Shown here: piece after piece, positions 1-12,239 of the stretch | How positions within the stretch are numbered: position 1 is the first letter of the stretch | Layout: each line of letters starts with the position of its first letter | Source of the DNA: Cololabis saira | Taxonomy: Eukaryota > Chordata > Actinopteri > Beloniformes > Belonidae | DNA length: 64,000 nt | NCBI RefSeq assembly: GCF_033807715.1 | Contig: NC_084596.1 | Span: forward strand, 31,938,879 to 32,002,878 | Direction of reading: 5' to 3' | The notes under the pieces: model-generated | The model's database searches: none | The model's input: the letters and a program-made list of their open reading frames with translations, nothing else | What the model was told of the DNA's origin: nothing | Translations under genes and position numbers: made by a program

Positions 1-49
1 CTGCTCCGCAGCTCCGAGCAGCAGCAGCAGCCTCCCGTGTGCAGTGACC

Positions 50-3000
50 ATGATCTCAGGGAAGACGGTCAAATTAATCGTGTATGAGGTGCTGCAGTTT
101 GCAGCTCTCATCGTCCCCGTCATTGTCATCATGGAGAGATTTGCCCGCGTCATAAGTCGCGTGAATGGACAGGATGCAACAGCTTACTGGCTGGTGGTGG
201 CCGTCTCCATCGCCTACGTAACCTCTGTGACCCTGCTGGTGTGGGTTCCGCTCAAGGTTGTGATCCTGAAGCAGCGGAGGTTCATCACAGAGATCACACA
301 GTGGTGAGTTCAGTGTCATGTGTCACGCAATGTTACATTCAATATCAGATGGGGCAATCTGTGATCAACTTTATTCCTGCGGAAATCTAAGAATATTACG
401 AAGTCAAGTCATTCAAACGTAGCTAAACATTTGATATTTTCTGAACATTCAGCACATTTTAAGAGTGAACATGTTTGTGCTTTATTTGACAAGACACTTG
501 TATGTATAGATAGGATGATGAATGAGGTGGAGTTCAAAGTGTAATATTTGCCTCTGCAGTACTGTGACATAATTAAGTACTTTAATGATCTCAATTTCTC
601 AAAATTTCTCTTAAAAGCTTGATAATGACCCTATAAAAGCTAAGAAAAGCATCAGTGTTTCTTCCAAAGGAGACTAAATGATGATAAAGAGATGAACGTC
701 TCCATTTTTCAGGAGGCCGACAGCGCTGGCGTATCTCATCCTGTGTACGTTACCGTGTTTTGTCATTATAATGACCAGCTCCAAGGTAAGGCCATCAAGA
801 CTGATTGATCCTGTCACCGAGTCGCACCTGTTGACGTTTCGGTTTGTCATGCTCCAGCGGGGTCCTTCGACACGCACAAATTTGTCCGAAAAGCCCATTT
901 GTGGCACAAGTTCTCTTTACAACCCCCTTGTGTGAGAGAAAGAGTTTAAGGTGCCATAATTATTTACTGAGTGACAGTCGACAAGGCACAGCGAACGACA
1001 GAGAAAGAAAAACACCGCTGCCAGCTTCCCCAGGTTCACTGAACTCTTAAGTATTCGGACCTTTTACTTTCAAATAAACACTGATACATAAATGACAAGT
1101 AAAAGTTTCAAATGTTTCAGCATTTAAAATGACTTAAAATTCCCAAAATTGTAGTTTCAAGGAAATTCTCAGTTACTAAGATGATTAATAGGAAACGTTT
1201 AACTAAGCTTGGACGTATCAGTCTGTCTAAGTCCATTTAACCTTAGTGAAATATTGAATAATGTTTTTTCTCTCCGCCTAAGCCAACACCTTCTGGACAC
1301 CTGACATGGAGCTTGTATTTTGTTACCAGATGTGGTTAACAGATGAAAATATTTGCAGCCACTTATGCGTGTTAAATCTAAAATGATGTGGAAATCAGTA
1401 AGTCATTATAGCAATTAGACAAAATGCACAAAGGACATGATATTTGTCTATGGATTGTATAATAACTTGTCACGTGGAAGCCTTTTGAAATTCACACTTA
1501 CGTGTTGTAAAGTACAAGGACTTCGATACCATCTCAATTAAAAAAAGACGCCAGAAAAAAGGCTGTCACGAGACTCCGCTAGCTGTTCAGGGTATTCAGT
1601 AACCGGCGCTAAGCAAAACAGATTGGCCATTAACCCAAGGTTTTTACTCTGTGACGAGCAGGAGCATTAAAAAACAGTGTTTGAGCTCAACGATTTGTGG
1701 CAGGAAAAGTGCCAAGAGAAGGCATGTGAACCTGTGGGATAAACTAGTTTTATGTGGTAATTTGCATTAAATTGAGATCTGATCTTTATCAAAGTCTGGT
1801 CTTTAGGCTGACAATTATAAATTCTCAAGTGCTAATTAAACATATTAAACATTCACAAGGAAAAGGTGAGTGAACCCTTGTAAAGTAAAGTAGAGTTAAA
1901 GATGGCTGGTCAAATCTCCTTTAGAACAGGGACTTCTGTAAGGAGCTCTGGATCAGACCTGCATGATATTCCGGAGGAATTTCTGGTCGATCCTCTCTAC
2001 AGAACTACCTCAGCTCAATCATTTGCAGGATTTCTTGTGTGCATGGCCATCTTGAGGTCAGACTGGGACACTCTTAAAGGCACAGGTTCAGGTTCATGTT
2101 CTGAGGACATTCTGACATCATGCTGGAGGCATCAACCTGCCTCTGACGTCATCCTGTGGAGCATTCAACCCAAACTCTCTTCATTGCGTATTCCTCTTAT
2201 AAATCTAGCTCTAAACCACACCCCCAAACTCTTTTCATTATTCGGTCAAAAGATATGCAGGCTACTACTTCTGATTAGATGTCATTGAAGTAACTGGTCT
2301 ATGGATTGACTTACTTTTGTGAATGTTTAATGGATGTGTTCAACAAAAATTCAGTTCAGTTTTATTTATATAGCGTCTAATACAACACAAGCTGTCTCTA
2401 GGTGCCTTCCAGAGACCCAGAACATGATTCCAAGAGGCTCACATACTTTTTCCTACCACAGTTTATAACCGTGTATACATTTTATTTCAGTCAGAAGCCT
2501 CTCAGGGTTGTAAAATCATATTTCTAAAACCTGGAACGCAGGACCCCCTCCTTCTCAGTCCAGCTGAAAGTCACAGTTCAGAGTTTCAGTTTAGTTTTTC
2601 TCCTGCTTCATCCTTTTTTTTTTTTTTTTTTTTCCCCCAAGTCATTTTGTTCTGTTTGTTCTGAATTAAACAGAACGACCTTGGGCTCCTCCAATAAGAG
2701 GATTTTGGGCGTATCTGGTAGAGTTGGTTGCCCTCCATCTGGAAGGTCACCACACAGATTTCCAGTACGGTCGCATGCTGAAGTGTCCTTGGGTAGGACG
2801 CTGCCTGCGTTTCTCCAACAACCAAGGCGCCACAAGCCCCCTAACCTCTACAAAATCAATATGCAGAACGTGATGATTACCATGGTGACCCCTAAAAGAG
2901 AAAAGCTGAAGTAGCTTTCAACTTCTTTCCAGTCCAGGGGTCTGATCATAAACAAAAGAAATCCACCAAAACCAAACTGTAATTTATAGCCTAAATTACT

Positions 3001-5339
3001 CGTAGCAAAATGTTGTTGGTTCACCGATGTGAATAAAACTGATCTAAAACTTTCATGAGTAGGTTTGTCAGTTTCCTGCAGCAGGGCCACTTGGTGGCGC
3101 AGTGGGTTAAGCAGCAGGCCATATACTGAGGCTACAGTCCTCCTCCTGCAGCGGTCGCGGGTTCGAATCCAGCCCGCGCACCTTTGCTGCGCGTCTTCCC
3201 CGTTCTCTCTCTACCCCTTTCCAGTCTGCATCTCAATAAAGGGCCACTAGAGCCCAAAAAAACCTTTTAAAAATAAAAATTTCCTGCAGCATGCAGAAAT
3301 GATAACGGAGGCATCTCTGCATTATCGTTGCATCTTCAGTGAATGTGCAATTCTTGGAGACAATCGTGACATTAACATCTCGTCCTTGTATTGCTGCCGT
3401 TCTGTAATTCCAGGTGGACTTCGAACCAACATACGACCATTTCGGTGAGTTGCCTGTTTCCTTGGTGCTTTTCTCCCTCATCTGTGTGGACATCATAGAG
3501 AGGATACGACCCAGCAAGCTCAAAGGAAAATGTAAGGCTTGAACTTTCCCAGACTATTGATTATTTAATAAATACATGCACTGTGGGAGTAATTAAAACA
3601 AATTCCCACATTGAACTTACTGTCAACCCCATAATCCTATTATTGATACTTTATATTACATGTCAGGGACTTTTTAAGCATTTTTTTTACAATAGCATAA
3701 AAGGTTCCTATGAAGAAATAAACAAAAAACACAGACACACTGCTAGACAGGAATAGACTTTTCCAGTTGTGATTTTTTATCTTTATTTAAAAAAAAAAAA
3801 ACAGATTTTAGGATTTTCTTTAAATCAGTGTTTCATTTATTATTGGAAACTCAGTTTATGTCCATTAATATCATCACCTGCAGACAAATTCATATAACTG
3901 ACCTTAGTTTGAGTAACTTGACTACTGTGTACACTTATTTTAAACCTCACGCCAGCAACACACTCAGAAAAATATCGACCAGCGTGGAAACAAAAGGATA
4001 GTTGAACAGCATTTTTGTATCTATAGATGCGTCCTGAAACATCTATAGATGGGGTTTTCTGTTTAAGACCTCGAATTTTGATAGTGAATCCAGAAAAAGG
4101 AAAGACAAAGGAAAAAAAAAAGAAATTTCTACAGGACTGTCTCAGAAAATTAGAATATTGTGATAAAGTTCTTTATTTTCTCTAATGCAATTAAAAAAAA
4201 CAAAAATGTCATACATTCTGGATTCATTACAAATCAACTGAAATATTGCGAGCCTTTTATTATTTTAATATTGCTGATTATGGTTTACAGTTTAAGATTA
4301 AGATTCCCAGAATATTCTAATTTTTTGAGATAGGATATTTGAGTTTTCTTTAGCTGTAAGCCATGATCAGCAATATTAAAATAATAAAAGGCTTGCAATA
4401 TTTCAATTGATTTGTAATGAATCCAGAATGTATGACATTTTTGCATTACAGAAAATAAAGGACTTTATCACAATATGCTAATTTTCTGAGACAGTCCTGT
4501 ATATGGGAGGAAAATGGCATTTGCTTTTCTTGTGAAAACTTAGAGAAACACAAACAAGTCTGTGCAGAATTTGTTGTCTTACCTGTTCCTCTATTTAATT
4601 TCTTTTTCGTTATAGCGGAAAAAGACCTCATTTTTATTCATTAGCATCGCAGTATTGCATACAGTTTTCCTAACATCTGGTCCCATCATTCACAGTCACC
4701 AACCGGGACTATGACTTGGACATGTCAGGCCCCGTCCTCACCAACCTGGAACAGGTGACCACGGTATCAGCCCAGCTGCACACTTCATCCCACGAAGGCC
4801 TGAACGGTTCAACCCAAGACCAGCCAGAGGCCAGAAACGGCAGCGTGTACAACGCACGGCAGGACCTTGCTGACTCACCCAGGCTTCCACCTCCGAGCCC
4901 CCGAACTCCCAACACTGCCTACCTGTACTATAACTCCCGTCCCCTGACCTACTCAGGGCCCCTGCACATCCTTTGGAAGAAAGATGGAAGGTCAGAAGTG
5001 TTTGTGGAGAGTTTTCTGTTCTGGTTAGACACTGTGGAGATGCTGAGAGTGGCAGGAGACCCAGAAGTCTTCAGCTCCCCCTGGATGCTCCCCGTCTACA
5101 TCTTCACCTTCCTCTCCACCTTCCGTTTCATCATAACTCCTCACAGTTCTCTGTTGTCTTTTGCTGGAGTTGCTCTGCAGGATTTTCCTTTCTGTGTCAT
5201 CCGGATTGGTCTGATTGCCAAGTTTGGCTTTGTGACACCTTTGTTGTATCCACTGAAAAATCTTCTGGTGAGCCTGACTTTTATCTACTTCACATTTCTC
5301 ACAAAGCTGAAGATTTTCAGCAGCCAGAGCATGTTTTGA
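50..5339 (+). CDS. tmem236: TMEM236, transmembrane protein 236 (complete, 4 exons)
   Basis: Coding exons join(50..303, 713..785, 3414..3531, 4696..5339) give 362 codons; the family is usually about 350 aa. Every junction is GT/AG: donors at 304, 786 and 3532, acceptors ending at 712, 3413 and 4695. The phases 2, 0 and 1 keep one open frame. The ATG at 50 is preferred to the in-frame GTG at 44. Recognition rests on the N-terminal half: a membrane segment at about residues 8-30, then AYWLVVAVSIAYV and LLVWVPLKV (second segment), followed by WRPTALAYLILCTLPCF (third) and LPVSLVLFSLICVDIIERI (fourth). A polar Ser/Pro/Asn-rich cytosolic-type loop spans about residues 165-235. Further hydrophobic stretches follow, for example LPVYIFTFLSTFRFIIT and LVSLTFIYFTFL near the C-terminus. 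It is a multi-pass membrane protein whose biochemical role is poorly known. I infer a functional gene because no stops or frameshifts are present. Bases 1-49 are 5' UTR or upstream sequence; the promoter lies outside the window. Confidence 0.93.
2351..2445. repeat. Fish interspersed repeat fragment in tmem236 intron 2
   Basis: The stretch with AGTTTTATTTATATAGCG and CTCTAGGTGCCTTCCAGAGA resembles a very common teleost dispersed repeat (recalled, not searched). It lies inside intron 2 and has no coding content. A poly-T run follows at about 2612-2633. Confidence 0.45.
3084..3279 (+). mobile_element. tRNA-derived SINE, copy 1 (tmem236 intron 2)
   Basis: A pol III A box (TGGCGCAGTGG, 3095-3105) and a perfect B box (GGTTCGAATCC, 3160-3170) are followed by a tRNA-unrelated body and an A-rich tail. 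A 12-bp target duplication TTTCCTGCAGCA flanks it at 3072-3083 and 3280-3291. The same family is inserted in reverse orientation at 36082-36265. It is not a functional tRNA: no tRNA cloverleaf is complete and the body is much longer than a tRNA. Confidence 0.88.
4132..4499. mobile_element. Palindromic MITE, TA-flanked (Tc1/mariner-like ends), full copy
   Basis: The long terminal inverted repeats begin CAGGACTGTCTCAG and end CTGAGACAGTCCTG. The element is flanked by TA at 4130-4131 and 4500-4501, as expected for Tc1/mariner-type insertion. The two arms also share subterminal sequence (AGAATATTGTGATAAAG and its complement, diverged), so most of the element can fold back. There is no transposase ORF. 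It sits in tmem236 intron 3. A partial copy lies at 9028-9236. Confidence 0.8.
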
Positions 5340-5596
5340 GGAGGAGTGGTGCCGCCTGTCGTTGATGAAGGAGCCGCTTGCTTTGTGGATGTGAGAACAG
5401 TTGGTATCAGGACCAAAGAAACTCTTACAGCGTGTTTTTGAATTCTGCTGGCTTGTAATATAATGAACATCAAGAGTATTCAGTTTTAAAAAACATAGTT
5501 GCTGGACTTTTCATTTCATTTTTCTGACTTATCTGAATCCAGATGTATTTATTGATACTGAAGTTGCTGTTTATTTGCCACATTTTATTTTTCTTT

Positions 5597-5602
5597 AATA
5601 AA
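5597..5602 (+). promoter_or_regulatory. tmem236: tmem236 polyadenylation signal AATAAA
   Basis: A canonical AATAAA lies 258 bp after the tmem236 stop codon in an AT-rich 3' UTR. A second AATAAA-like motif follows near 5645. Cleavage is expected at about 5615-5665. Confidence 0.7.
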
Positions 5603-5649
5603 TCTTTATTACCACAGTGCAAAAAAAGAAAAATGATCTATCTTGAATA

Positions 5650-7600
5650 AAAGCACTTTATTTCAACACTTGTTTAAATATTTTGATGCTGTTTGTATTT
5701 TCACTATTTTGCAAAATGGCCAATTTGAAGGCAGCTACCATGCGGCTGATCGCTCAACTGTGCAATCAATCTCAGTTGAGTCAACCAGAACTTTCCTATT
5801 TTTATTGAATCTGTCCATGTTTATGTCTGGAGAGACGAGGATAGACAGACTGCAGGTTACCTCCTACCGAAGGGCCTGCGGTCTGAAGGTTTTCTCTTCA
5901 ATATCAAACAAAGCGGACAAAGTGGTATTACAGTCGTGCCAGCCCATCACCGCTCAGGACAGTTTTGTCAGTGGCTCTTTTGTCAGCACAGCAGACCTGT
6001 GGTCAGAAGTGATGGTTGTACATAGAGTACCTTTGACAGTAGGATTTTTTCATTTGTATATATATCATCATCAACAACCATTTTGGTTTTATCCCTCTGA
6101 GCAGAGGCATAGCCACAGAGGATCACAGTCTGCACATCAATTTGGTCCAATTTGTATACCAGATGCCCTTCCTGACGCAACCCCGCGTACACAGGCAGAG
6201 ACAAGAAACCATTCATGCTCACACATACAGTACACCTGCGGGCCTGCGGGACAATGCTCTTACTTGCCACAGGAAACCCACTATCTCCCAAAAGAAAGAA
6301 ACCTGGTGGTGGGTAAAAGGCTTGCTTAAAAATTGGGGCATGGGAAAGGACAAGTGCATCATGCCAATTAATCGTGCATCATGCTGGCATTGCCAATTAA
6401 AACATCCCAAATAATCCCCTTTGCATCACTAATACCCTGCGATAAAATTGAGGAGAAAGGTTTTCTGTTTAAATAGGATTTCCTCTTTGGTTCTGCAGGA
6501 GGAAGAATCCTGATGCAGAAAGCTTTATGGCCGGCATGCAAAGCCAGCCCCCATGTTCTCCAGTTCTTCAGCCTTGGGAAAGTGGATGACTCAATGAAGG
6601 ATGGTCATTATCTCCTTAACAACCATATCTGCAGTTGCCCTGCAGGCCAGCCAGTAGATGGTCACCAACACCTCGACCTCATGGCTCCATCCATGGCACT
6701 TTTTGTGGGGCAGCATTTGTATCTGCATGTTTATGCTTGGCTTTGAAAGATGAAATGCTGGTTTCGTGTCAGCATCGCTAAAAAATATGGCCAGGATGGG
6801 CACCTTATAATTCACATACACGTGAAATTCTGTCTTTTTTAAGAGATTAAATATTTCCCTAGTCATGCCTGTCATTTTAATCAAAAGTATTTATTATATT
6901 ACCACACAATATTCTATAGTATTTGTGGCGTACTGTAGTTGTGGTAATGTTTGAGTTCAATGTGGATTCATCTTCATTTCAGACAATTGAGAAAATAAAA
7001 GTTGTTGCCTGGATTCATTTAAACATTTTGTAGTTTATTGTTCCTGAAGAAATTACCTTTTCCAATAGCATAGTGTCAAGTGTCAAGCACGTTCTTGTGT
7101 GCTTTGAAATCCATTCTTGGCAAGAAGCTACGCATTGGAAGAACACAAGTCTTCTGTTCTTGGGAATTGAGAAATGGCTTGGGTATAGCAGTGAGGTAGT
7201 GCACTTCTGCTAAAATGTCCCAACCCATAACCCTAACACAAATCCTAATCTCAACCTTAACTTTTTTCCTATTTCTAATCTTGAATATAACACTACTTAT
7301 TGGGCATTAATAATGACGTGAGGTTAAAAATTTAATATGATAAAAATGTATAGATACTGAGGTGACATAAATTTCATAAACCATTACACCATTACTACCA
7401 TTAAAATAAATTGGGCGAATTAAAAGATGATTGGAAATAGAATGTTATTATAAATAGCACATTTAGGTATTTTAAAAAGCAAAATTAAAATGTCCATATT
7501 TTTTTAAAAGTTAAAATCTGGAGGTATAAGTTGACTTTTGTTAAAAATTAATAGGCGATTGCCATTGTATACGGAATTCCGGTTGGAAAAGACAGAAAGA
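5650..7600. other. Intergenic, no gene recognised
   Basis: No conserved coding exon is visible. About 6165-6190 (GATGCCCTTCCTGACGCAAC) resembles a common fish repeat. The rest is AT-rich unique-looking DNA. The long open frame at 5643-6329 has no recognisable domain and begins in the tmem236 3' flank. Confidence 0.5.
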
Positions 7601-8000
7601 AAGGGCCAATCCCAATGTTCACCCTACTCACTACCACTAGCCCTCACCCACTACCACTTCACCCTCAAAATGAAGCCACAAGGGGTAGAGCCTTGTCATC
7701 TTCCCTAGGGATTGGGACACCACTTGCTACGTCACTGCGTGGTTTACGTTCGGGTACGTAAGCGACTGCGTAGTTACGTTTGCACATACGTCACACCATA
7801 TCAGGAAGCCGAGAACTAAAAACTGTTTTAATTTCCGCTGTAGCTTTTTTAATATGCCACTTTATCAAGTTTTAATATTTTTTCAGGCGTAAAAGTAACC
7901 GTTAAGATCCCCAACCTGGGCTCAGTTTAGCCAAATAACGGCTGTTAAGAAATTTGCTCCGATGTTTTCGGGGATGAGAAGAGCCGCCGGCTCGGGAGCA

Positions 8001-8202
8001 GATCGACGCAGAGCCTACAGCGTAGGTTACGGCGTAGGTTACGGCGTAGGTTACGGCGTAGGTTACGGCGTAGGTTACGGCGTAGGTTACGGCGTAGGTT
8101 ACGGCGTAGGTTACGCCGCAACGCGCACCGTACGGCGCGCGTCGCCGCGTAACCTACGCCATAGGCTCTGCGTTGGTATAACGCTGAACCATAAATCAGC
8201 TT
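8001..8202. mobile_element. Foldback MITE copy A (left end lost)
   Basis: The right end reads ACCATAAATCAGC after CTCTGCGTTGGTATAACG, and the left part reads GATCGACGCAGAGCCTACAG. Both match the arms of the four other copies in this window (48044-48150, 59496-60097, 60855-60949, 61077-61198). The outer left arm (ATTTATGGTTCC) is missing, so this copy is truncated or recombined. Confidence 0.7.
8021..8114. repeat. 12-bp minisatellite, about 8 copies
   Basis: The unit GGCGTAGGTTAC is repeated almost perfectly inside foldback copy A. The unit is related to the palindromic core CCTACGCCGTAGG of the other copies. It makes spurious open frames of GYGV type. Confidence 0.95.
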
Positions 8203-9027
8203 TTATTCTGGCGAGATCTGAAAAAACAACACAACAACGAGGAAGCGAGTGATTATGTACATTCACTGAGTGAATATTATGAAAGTAAAATATATATTTC
8301 TTGCTAGAAATGTAATCAAAACGCATTTTTATGCAGAAACTAACTCAAAATATTGATTTTATTCACTAAAAATGAGAAATGTCCGCCATGTTTTTTTGTT
8401 TGATTCAGTCTGCAAATGATGACGTAAAGCATTCTGGGAAATTTTCTCTAGCCCTCCGTCGCGAAGTCAGCATCTGACCTTGCTCTGAAGGGCTAGATTC
8501 ATACCCCCTACCCCTCGTTATGCACACTACCCCTACATGCAAAGAGGAATTGGGACACCACTACACTCACAGGAACGCGCAAAATTTAGGGGTAGGGCTG
8601 AAAAGTAGGGCTAGGGGGTGTATTGGGACTGGCCCAAAGTAGTTGCGCAAGGGCAGGGCATAAATAGAGCAAGAGCAGGAGCTCTCTCTTTCTGCCCTTG
8701 TTCCTCGGAGGGTGCAGATTTGTGGGCAGTGTTGCCAGTTTACCGACTTTGTACCTATATTTACTTATTATACTTTTCATACCTTTCAGTTTTATTTCCA
8801 AAAAAGCAACTAGTGACTTTTTCAGGTCTTATTTGAAATGTTTGGTGACTAGTGTAAAGACATTATCATTTTTACTTGTTCCTTAGCTAAACAAGCTGGT
8901 CTGTCCGTGGGCCCCTCTCCTGTACCAAAGCACTATCAAAGCAGCCCAGCGCTCGCACAGCAACCCATCCCTGCTCCAGGCAGAGCTGGAGACATTCAGC
9001 CCACCGTAGAGCCGCCAGATGCTCATC

Positions 9028-9236
9028 CAGTTTAAGATTAAGATTCCCAGAATATTCAAATTTTTTGAGATAGGATATTTGAGTTTTCTTAAGGTGTAAG
9101 CCATGATCAGCAATATTAAAATAATAAAAGGCTTGCATTTCAGTTGATTTGTAATGAATCCAGAATGTATGCCATTTTTGCATTACAGAAAATAAAGGAC
9201 TTTATCCCAATATTCTAATTTTCTGAGACAGTCCTG
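9028..9236. mobile_element. Palindromic TA-flanked MITE, 3' half only
   Basis: It matches the right part of the 4132-4499 element from CAGTTTAAGATTAAGATTCC to the terminal GACAGTCCTG, followed by TA. The left arm is absent and is replaced by unrelated GC-richer sequence at 8885-9027 that I do not recognise. Confidence 0.75.
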
Positions 9237-9245
9237 TATACAAAC

Positions 9246-9464
9246 AACCAGACACACTCACACTCACACCTACTACGGGTAAGAATCATCAATTAACCTA
9301 GTATGCATGTTGTTGGACTGTGGGAGGAAGCCGGAGTAACCGGAGGGAACCCACACAAGCACGGGGAGAACATGCAAACTCCACACAGAAAGACCCCTGC
9401 CGGGCCAGGGAGTCAAACCAGGAATCTTCTTGCTGTGAGGCAACAGTGCTGCCGCCAGATTGTA
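9246..9464. repeat. Teleost dispersed repeat fragment
   Basis: The motifs GGAGGAAGCCGGAGTAACC, GGGGAGAACATGCAAACTCC and CTTGCTGTGAGGCAACAGTG are those of a very common fish dispersed repeat with a SINE-like tail (recalled from knowledge). No coding potential is present. Confidence 0.6.
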
Positions 9465-9736
9465 CAGAGAGCCCGAGACTATCGTATTTCCGCTAAAGTT
9501 ATTACATACGCTACAACAATGGCAGATGAGAAACAAGTTTACTTTGCTGATGGCGAGGGGCTAAGGAGTGTCTGTGTGAGGGGTGTATATATGTATATGT
9601 ATATACATGTACTGAAATATACAACGCACACACAGATTTGATGAGATATAACTATATTTATATTACCGGTATATATTTATAATTATGCTTTTTATAATGT
9701 TTGTATAATATGTGACATGTTTTTTTTTTATTGATA

Positions 9737-9960
9737 CCGTTTATTTAGAAACATAAGCAATGATTAAAACAGAACAATAAATCAATAAAATAAAAAAGAA
9801 CAATAATAATAGCTAAATAATAAATGTACCATTGTAAACAAAGTAGATATAAATATATTAGCAAATGTGTCATGCTCAAAAAAGGAGTAGGAAGAAGTAA
9901 AAAAGACTTATGAACTCCTACTATACCCCTTGAACTCAATACTATTTTTTTCAGTTGGAC
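9737..9960 (-). repeat. LINE 3'-tail repeat, reverse copy
   Basis: On the - strand this reads through a segment with AGTATTGAGTTCAAGGGGTA, a TTCTTCCTACTCC motif and GAGCATGACACATTTGCTA. The same motifs are on the + strand at 41795-42035. The two copies are in opposite orientation and resemble the 3' UTR of a fish LINE. Neither has an ORF. Confidence 0.65.
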
Positions 9961-10249
9961 TCATTATTAAATATATTTATACAACCTATCATTATATCCC
10001 ATTGGAAAGCCTGTTTATTTCTCTAAATGGTAACACGTTTGTAAGGAACTTGTAATTGTGGGATGAGTAGCAGAGCTGACTATGTGGGTTGTGCCCATGA
10101 AAGATTTAATGCCAATGCCCAACGGCTTACTTTGCTGTTGCTATTGATTTGTGTCTTAAGCTTCTGGTACCTCCAATTGCTGCCAGTCAGGTGTCAATCA
10201 AGCACACCTGATTTTTGAATTATTGGTATCTTACCAAACTATTATGGTT

Positions 10250-10700
10250 TGGGGTTTCTGTAGGGTTTTGAATTTAATTTGTGGAGTTTTACTTGGTTGT
10301 TTAGTTTTGATCTTCTGTTTGACTTATTTCCTGTTTTATTCTGATAGTATGTGTCCTGGTGTTTAGCTTAGTTTGACTTCCCTTGTGCCCATCTGCTCTG
10401 AGTGTTTGCACCTGTGTCTTGTCATCCCCCGTCTATATATTGTCTTGTCCTTCCAGTCTTCCCTGCTGGGTACTACCGTATACCTGTGGTTTTTTTTTTT
10501 TATATATGTCTGTGGTTTCTTCCTGTCCATGTGGTTCCTTGCCTGATTGGTGTTTGAGGTTTTCTTTGTTGTTAAAGTCAAGGATATTTTTGTTTGTTTT
10601 GCGTTCATGCAGGGCCTTTTGTTTAATTAACCACTTTTGTTTGGAACTCCTGCATCTTTCAACTCACAAAACTAACGCACACTCAAAATTAGACCTGCAT
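10250..10700 (+). mobile_element. Probable decayed solo LTR related to the 52 kb element
   Basis: The stretch GCACCTGTGTCTTGTCATCC, then TATATATTGTCTTGTCC, parallels the - strand of the LTR at 54195-54552 in order and spacing (GCACCTGTGTCTCGTCATG, TATATCTTGTCTTGTC). The ends are not recognisable and no internal region is attached. It could instead be an unrelated pyrimidine-rich LTR. Confidence 0.4.
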
Positions 10701-10719
10701 TATGATGGGTAGATGAGGC

Positions 10720-11400
10720 CTTGTGAAGCGTTGCGGCACATTACCCAAACGGTATTTATACCCTGTCGGTACTGTGTCACTCAATATGGACACCTGCTTG
10801 AGCGAAAACATTATTGCAGACAACCCAGTTAAGAGACTCCGCTGACATACTGATGAAATTAACTAGTGTATGCACAATAATTGTCATTGTATATGTTATG
10901 CCATACAGTATCTTAATCTAAGTGAAAACTCTCTGTGATATCGGGGATATCATATAAAATGTACAGTGAATAAATAACGTGTGTTATAATGTGACAATCC
11001 AATGAAACTATTTCTGATACCAATTTTATGAAATTAATTGAAATTTATTAAATTAATTAATTAATGTAAAAAAAAAATTCACATTACCATACTAGGCTAC
11101 TAATGTTGACTTTTTTTCTTTTTTTTCCAGCTTTGGTAATTTAACTTGTAAGAAGTTTCAAACAAATAAATAATTTTAGTGCAAACAAACAGTTGCAAAC
11201 GGTATCAAAAAAATATTTTTTTGTGAAAAAGAACTTTATCAAACAAGTAACAGCAGTATTGCCCAATAGTTGACCACAATTTAACAAACATCTGTTTGTC
11301 ATTAAGTAATCAGCTTTTGATTTAGCAAGACAGCAATACAATGATTTTACGCAACGATATAATCTTCAGTTAATGTTACATTGTTTACATCTCAAGTCAC
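10720..11400. other. AT-rich intergenic, nothing recognised
   Basis: Only short A/T runs and low-complexity ATTAATTAAT near 11050 are present. No plausible exon or element ends were seen. Confidence 0.5.
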
Positions 11401-12239
11401 CATGGTGTTTTTTTTTTTTTTTTCAATTCTTTTTCTTAAACTTTATTCTTTTCACAGTTGGCAGCTATATTGGAGGAACCAGACCTGATACGTTCTCAGT
11501 GTTTGAGTACATCTGGGTCCCAGCAATGTCCGAGCCGTTCTCTCCACTTCGCCACGGTATTTTTCAGCGAGCCCTGTAGCCCTGAGCTCTTTGAGCTTCT
11601 TATCTGATTTCACCATACATCTCTGGTGGGGCTCTTCAATCAGCTGATATGCCTCCTTGAATGTTTCTCCATGTTTAGCGATAGCTGAGTTCTCACGTTT
11701 CTTCATCTGCTGGCAGATGGCCTGTGTGTGATGCTGCATTTTCTGATGCTGTCACTCTTCTTCCTTCTGCTTGGCAATTCTTCCTGTTGTACCTTCAGCA
11801 CCCTCTCATCTTCAGCGTTGTTCTGGCCGGCTGCCATGAAGAGATGACTCTTTTTTTGTTGAACCTGCTCCAAGTGAGCTGCCCTCAGCATTGCATCATG
11901 TCCCCTTTTTGCTGCCAGCTCTCTTTTCTTCATCTTCCATTCTTTCTCTATCATTTCTTGGTTCCTCTGAGCACAGAGCTCATCCTGCTCTGTCTTCAAG
12001 TGTTGTGCTTTGTCATCTTGGGCCCTCAGCCTCGCAATCTCAAGCTCCTTCTCCTGGACTCATCTCAGCTCCTTCGTAGTCTGTCACTGCTTCCTTCTCT
12101 GCAATTCCATCACTCTGATGATAATCCATGATGTCGGCCAGCTTGTCCTCTTCCATCTGCTGCAGCATTGATGCACATGATTTCTTCCTGCACAATTTTT
12201 TTGCTCCAACCTTGTCCTCTCCAGGGCCTGGAGATCTCC

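Larger units (their letters stand above)
7603..8635. mobile_element. Non-autonomous inverted-repeat DNA element with a nested foldback
   Basis: The ends are complementary: GGGCCAATCCCAAT on the left and ATTGGGACTGGCCC on the right. The subterminal parts also pair loosely (CCCTACTCACTACC versus AGTAGGGCTAGGGGG, and two internal ATTGGGACACCACT motifs near 7714 and 8550). No transposase ORF exists. The centre (8001-8202) holds a copy of the CCGCGTT/AACGCGG foldback family with a 12-bp tandem array. The target duplication is unclear. Confidence 0.65.

Noticed and set aside
3095..3170. tRNA gene
   Set aside because: A and B boxes belong to a SINE with a long non-tRNA body and target duplication.
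5643..6329. 228-codon open frame on + after tmem236
   Set aside because: No family motif, starts in the 3' flank of tmem236, includes a fish repeat fragment; likely chance.
8021..8114. CRISPR-like array or coding GYGV repeat
   Set aside because: Units are contiguous without spacers; a 12-bp minisatellite inside a transposon.
8885..9027. GC-richer stretch that might be an exon remnant
   Set aside because: Some frames are open but I recognise no protein and no splice sites; left unassigned.
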